Source: Clostridia bacterium
GTDB lineage: Bacteria; Bacillota_A; Clostridia; Christensenellales; Aristaeellaceae
Direction: 5' to 3'
Assembly (NCBI GenBank): GCA_017398245.1
Contig: JAFQGN010000197.1
Span: forward strand, 1 to 8,059
DNA: 8,059 nucleotides
The notes under the pieces are model-generated. The model was not told where the DNA came from, searched no databases, and saw only the letters and a list, made by a program, of their open reading frames with translations. The translations under genes were made by a program, and so were the position numbers. Positions 5,511-8,059 of the stretch are shown in pieces. The first letter of the stretch is position 1. Each line of letters opens with the position of its first letter.

Positions 5511-6839
5511 GTGAAACAGGAGATGGACATGACGCGCGGCGCGATATTGCCCAAGGCGCTGCGGTTTGCGCTGCCGCTGCTGCTGACGTGCATCATGCAG
5601 CAGCTGTATTCCATGGTTGACGCGGTCATCATCAAGCGTCTGGCCGGGCTGGATGCGTTCGCGGCGATCGGCGCGACGGGCTCGCTGCTGTGGATCGTCG
5701 AGAGCATGCTGATGGGTCTTGCGCACGGCTTTGGCGTGGTGTTCGCGCAGGTGGCCGGAAGCGTTAAGGAGCGCGAAAATATCGGCTCTGTTGCGCGCAG
5801 GGCGGCGCTGATCGCGCTGGGGCTTGCGGTGGCGGCCTGCGCCGTATTGCTGCTGCTTGGCGATGCCCTCTTGCTGGCTATGCAGACGCCCGCGCGGATC
5901 ATGGGGCAGGCGTCGGCCTATTTGAAGAGCATGACGCTGTTTTTGTGCATGGCGGCGCTGTTCAATATCGTGGGCAGTCTGCTGCGCGCAAACGGCGACA
6001 GCGGCACGCCCTTTCGCGCGATGCTCGTTTCCACGTTTGTCAATATCGCGCTGGACTACGTGCTGATCCGCTTTGCGGGAATGGGCGCGGCGGGCGCGGG
6101 CATCGCCACGGGGCTTTCGCAGGGGCTGGCGGTCGCGCTGTGTATGGGCGAATGCCTGAAGCTGAAATTCGGGCGCGAGCCGAAGGGCACGACAAAGCGG
6201 CTGCTGCGCATGGGTCTTCCGTCCCTTCTGCGCGATGGGGTGATCTCCTGCGGAGGCGGCATCGTGCAGAGCGTGGTGAACAGCTTCGGCGTGCATGTGA
6301 TCGCGGGCGTGGCGGCGTCGAAGAAGTATTTTACCGTTTTGCAGATGTGCGGCTCGGCTATCGAGGGCACGGCGGCGACATTTGCCGGACAGAACACCGG
6401 CGCGGGAAAGATGGACAGGGTGCGCAAAGGCATGCGGCTGATGATCGGCCTTGCGCTGGGAGCGTCGATCGTCACGGCCGGGCTGACGTTCGCCTTTGCC
6501 GACGGGATGATCGCCCTTTTGCTGGGCGGCGCAGAGGCAGCCGAAGCGCTGGCCAGCGGGGCGAAGGCGCTGCGCTGGGCGGCTGCGTTCCTGCCGGCAC
6601 TGTATCTGCTGTGCGTGGTGCGCGCTGCGCTGCAGAACATGGGCTATGCCGGGATCAGCATGGTCTCGGGCTTTATGGAGCTGGCCGGGCGCATTGCATC
6701 GGCTGCGTTCCTGCCCGCGCTGATCGGCGAGACGAGCGCCTATGTGGCCGAGGAGATCGGCTGGGCGATCGCGATGGCGTATCTTCTGGTTTCCTATTTT
6801 GTCAAAATCCGCGCGCTGAGCACGGCAAAGCGGAAATGA
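5511..6839 (+). CDS. MATE-family efflux transporter
   Basis: A 442-residue polytopic membrane protein of the multidrug and toxin extrusion (MATE) family, the normal length for its twelve-helix fold. These carriers export cationic drugs or metabolites using a sodium or proton gradient. The N-terminal half opens with ILPKALRFALPLLLTCIMQQ and VDAVIIKRLAG and contains GDSGTPFRAMLVSTFVNIAL followed by GAAGAGIATGLSQGL. The second half repeats the layout with GIVQSVVNSFGVHVIAG, FAGQNTGAGKMDRVRKG and RAALQNMGYAG. The short basic tail (STAKRK) should lie in the cytoplasm. The start is GTG 5511, set by its ribosome site. No separate promoter is evident in the 44 nt after the tRNA terminator, so expression may depend on read-through or on a site I cannot recognise. 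Substrate is unknown. Confidence 0.94.
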   Translation: MKQEMDMTRGAILPKALRFALPLLLTCIMQQLYSMVDAVIIKRLAGLDAFAAIGATGSLLWIVESMLMGLAHGFGVVFAQVAGSVKERENIGSVARRAALIALGLAVAACAVLLLLGDALLLAMQTPARIMGQASAYLKSMTLFLCMAALFNIVGSLLRANGDSGTPFRAMLVSTFVNIALDYVLIRFAGMGAAGAGIATGLSQGLAVALCMGECLKLKFGREPKGTTKRLLRMGLPSLLRDGVISCGGGIVQSVVNSFGVHVIAGVAASKKYFTVLQMCGSAIEGTAATFAGQNTGAGKMDRVRKGMRLMIGLALGASIVTAGLTFAFADGMIALLLGGAEAAEALASGAKALRWAAAFLPALYLLCVVRAALQNMGYAGISMVSGFMELAGRIASAAFLPALIGETSAYVAEEIGWAIAMAYLLVSYFVKIRALSTAKRK

Positions 6840-6840
6840 G

Positions 6841-6876
6841 AAAACACCCCGGACGCAGAAGCGTCCGGGGTGTTTT
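6841..6876. terminator. Bidirectional terminator between the convergent MATE and exported-protein genes
   Basis: AAAACACCCCGGACGC (6841-6856), loop AGAA and its exact complement (6861-6876) form a 16-bp stem with A4 and T4 at the ends. It begins one base after the MATE stop and ends 14 bases from the stop of the minus-strand gene, so it can serve both. Confidence 0.92.
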
Positions 6877-6890
6877 GATGGAAAGCTGTA

Positions 6891-8059
6891 TCAGTCGGCA
6901 AGGTAGAGCACGATGGGCTCGCATGCGGCTTTGATCTCGTCGGCGGTCTGTTCGCCGCTGCCGTAATACGGGTAGACATATAGGGTTTCAGGCGCGGAGC
7001 CGCCTGCGGCGATGGTATAGGTAAGGGTCTTGGTCTTGTCGGCATAGGGGTTGACGGAGACGGGGAAGAGCGAGGCGGGTTCGAGCTCGTTCCCGTTTGG
7101 ATCGAGCACGAGCAGGTTCCATTTGCCGGAAAGATCCGCCATGGTAAAGACGGGGGAACCGGCGCGCAGGGTAACGGCGCCCAGCGCGTCGTTCAGGAAG
7201 GCTTCGGCTTCGATCTGCGCGCCTTGGTACGCGCCGGAACCGGCATAGACGCTGGTGGAGACATCGGCGCGGATTGCGGTGGCCTGCATGCGGGCGATAT
7301 CCCGCTGCGCATCGTGCGGCAGATTATAGAACTGGGAGCCGTCGAAATACAGATAGTGTGTGAGCAGATCCAGACTGAGGGCGACGTCGAGCGATTCCTG
7401 GTCCTGCGCGGCGGCAGGCAGGGGATAGGGGTAGGTTTCGACGGTATACCAGGTGCTGTCGTCCTGCTGGCTGGTGTGGAAGGAGCCAACGCCGAGGGAA
7501 TAGAGGCTGGAGCCGTTGAGGCCGATGCGCGGCGCGACATGCACGGTGGAATAGGCAAGACAGGCGGCCTCGCCGCGCTGCACGGCAGAGGAGAACGCAT
7601 CCATGGCCGCGCGGCTTTCCGTGGTGACTGTTCTGGAAAGCGAATCCCACTGCGCGTGTGCGTTGGCGACAGCCTGTTGGTGCGCGGCCGGGTCGGCGGC
7701 ATAGCGCGGATATCGGGTGTAAGAGGTTTCTTCCGCCGCGGCGAGCTGCTGGGCGGTCGGCTCGGTCAGCGCGAAGCCATAGGAGCCGCTCAGGCTGTGG
7801 GCAAGGACGAGGAACTGGCCGTCATAGTAGGCGTTGCAGATGATGGCAGAAGCGCGGATATTGCCGTCGGTCTCGATGGCGACGGCGGGGGCGTTGGCAG
7901 GTGTGGACAGCGGCGCAGCGCCGGAGAGCATATCGGGCAAATAGTCTTCCTCCTGGGCGAAAAAGCGGAACAGATCCAGCCCGGCTGCGGCGGCGAGACC
8001 GGCCAGAAGCACGGCCAGCGCGATCGCAAGGGCCATGGAAAGGCTGAGTTTTCGTTTCA
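6891..8059 (-). CDS. Exported or membrane-anchored protein of uncertain family (DUF4179-like features); start one base outside the window
   Basis: The frame runs from the right edge to TGA at 6891-6893. Upstream of the ATG at 8036 it stays open, and the window ends in TG AAA CGA AAA CTC AGC. The true start is therefore almost surely an NTG at 8060, giving a protein of about 389 residues beginning KRKLSLS. A basic N-terminus and a hydrophobic stretch (about 9-27) make a signal peptide or membrane anchor; the other ~360 residues should be outside the cell. There is no lipobox cysteine and no catalytic motif that I recognise. The segment NAYYDGQFLVLAHSLSG (76-92) resembles the AYYDG-type strand of DUF4179-like domains found in extracytoplasmic parts of Firmicutes anti-sigma-type proteins; this is a tentative likeness. 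The C-terminal half is Tyr/Ser-rich and probably beta-structured. A sigma-factor gene just beyond the right edge would support the idea. Confidence 0.75.
   Translation of the reverse strand, partial: KRKLSLSMALAIALAVLLAGLAAAAGLDLFRFFAQEEDYLPDMLSGAAPLSTPANAPAVAIETDGNIRASAIICNAYYDGQFLVLAHSLSGSYGFALTEPTAQQLAAAEETSYTRYPRYAADPAAHQQAVANAHAQWDSLSRTVTTESRAAMDAFSSAVQRGEAACLAYSTVHVAPRIGLNGSSLYSLGVGSFHTSQQDDSTWYTVETYPYPLPAAAQDQESLDVALSLDLLTHYLYFDGSQFYNLPHDAQRDIARMQATAIRADVSTSVYAGSGAYQGAQIEAEAFLNDALGAVTLRAGSPVFTMADLSGKWNLLVLDPNGNELEPASLFPVSVNPYADKTKTLTYTIAAGGSAPETLYVYPYYGSGEQTADEIKAACEPIVLYLAD

Noticed and set aside
5945..6934. Second plus-strand open frame (329 codons) within the MATE gene
   Set aside because: It is an arginine/glycine-rich +1 shadow of a clear membrane transporter, and it runs through the terminator at 6841-6876.

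Overview
The window is GC-rich chromosomal DNA from a Gram-positive bacterium, most probably a high-GC member of the Clostridia (gut Oscillospiraceae or Christensenellales type). The signs are strong AGGAGG-type ribosome sites, promoters with TGn-extended TATAAT boxes, a TIGR04086-type membrane protein, intrinsic hairpin/T-run terminators and a tRNA with encoded CCA. The species cannot be named from sequence alone. No CRISPR array, transposase, phage gene or toxin module is visible.

Layout. (1) 1-327, +: end of a small four-helix-type membrane protein, probably cut by the window edge. (2) 441-1343, +: metallo-beta-lactamase-fold hydrolase with all metal ligands, start fixed by an AGGAGG site. 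(3) 1529-3028, +: complete M32 (Taq-type) carboxypeptidase behind its own extended -10 promoter and an 87-nt leader with a terminator-like hairpin, closed by a bidirectional terminator at 3039-3070. (4) 3194-4869, -: an O-antigen ligase/Wzy-type polytopic membrane protein in two overlapping frames. The N-terminal piece (4525-4869) has an excellent promoter and ribosome site; the core (3194-4594) carries the family motifs. One extra base, for example in the G5 run at 4585-4589, would rejoin them into about 558 residues. The last ~26 residues are encoded by a hairpin-rich repeat. (5) 4870-5356: intergenic DNA with a two-copy 65-66 bp tandem repeat, then A-tracts at a regular 9.5 bp spacing leading into a strong promoter. 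(6) 5357-5432, +: tRNA-Ala(GGC) with its terminator abutting the CCA. (7) 5511-6839, +: MATE-family efflux transporter with a GTG start, sharing a 16-bp-stem bidirectional terminator with (8). (8) 6891 to the right edge, -: a secreted or membrane-anchored protein of uncertain family whose start codon appears to lie one base beyond the window.

The genes do not form one pathway. They read as separate transcription units: housekeeping (tRNA, peptidase), transport (MATE) and envelope functions (ligase, exported protein). I see no convincing new multi-gene system. The points most worth a second look are the frameshifted ligase with its repeat-derived C-terminus, the phased A-tract array before the tRNA promoter, and the tandem repeat in the 4870-5356 gap.
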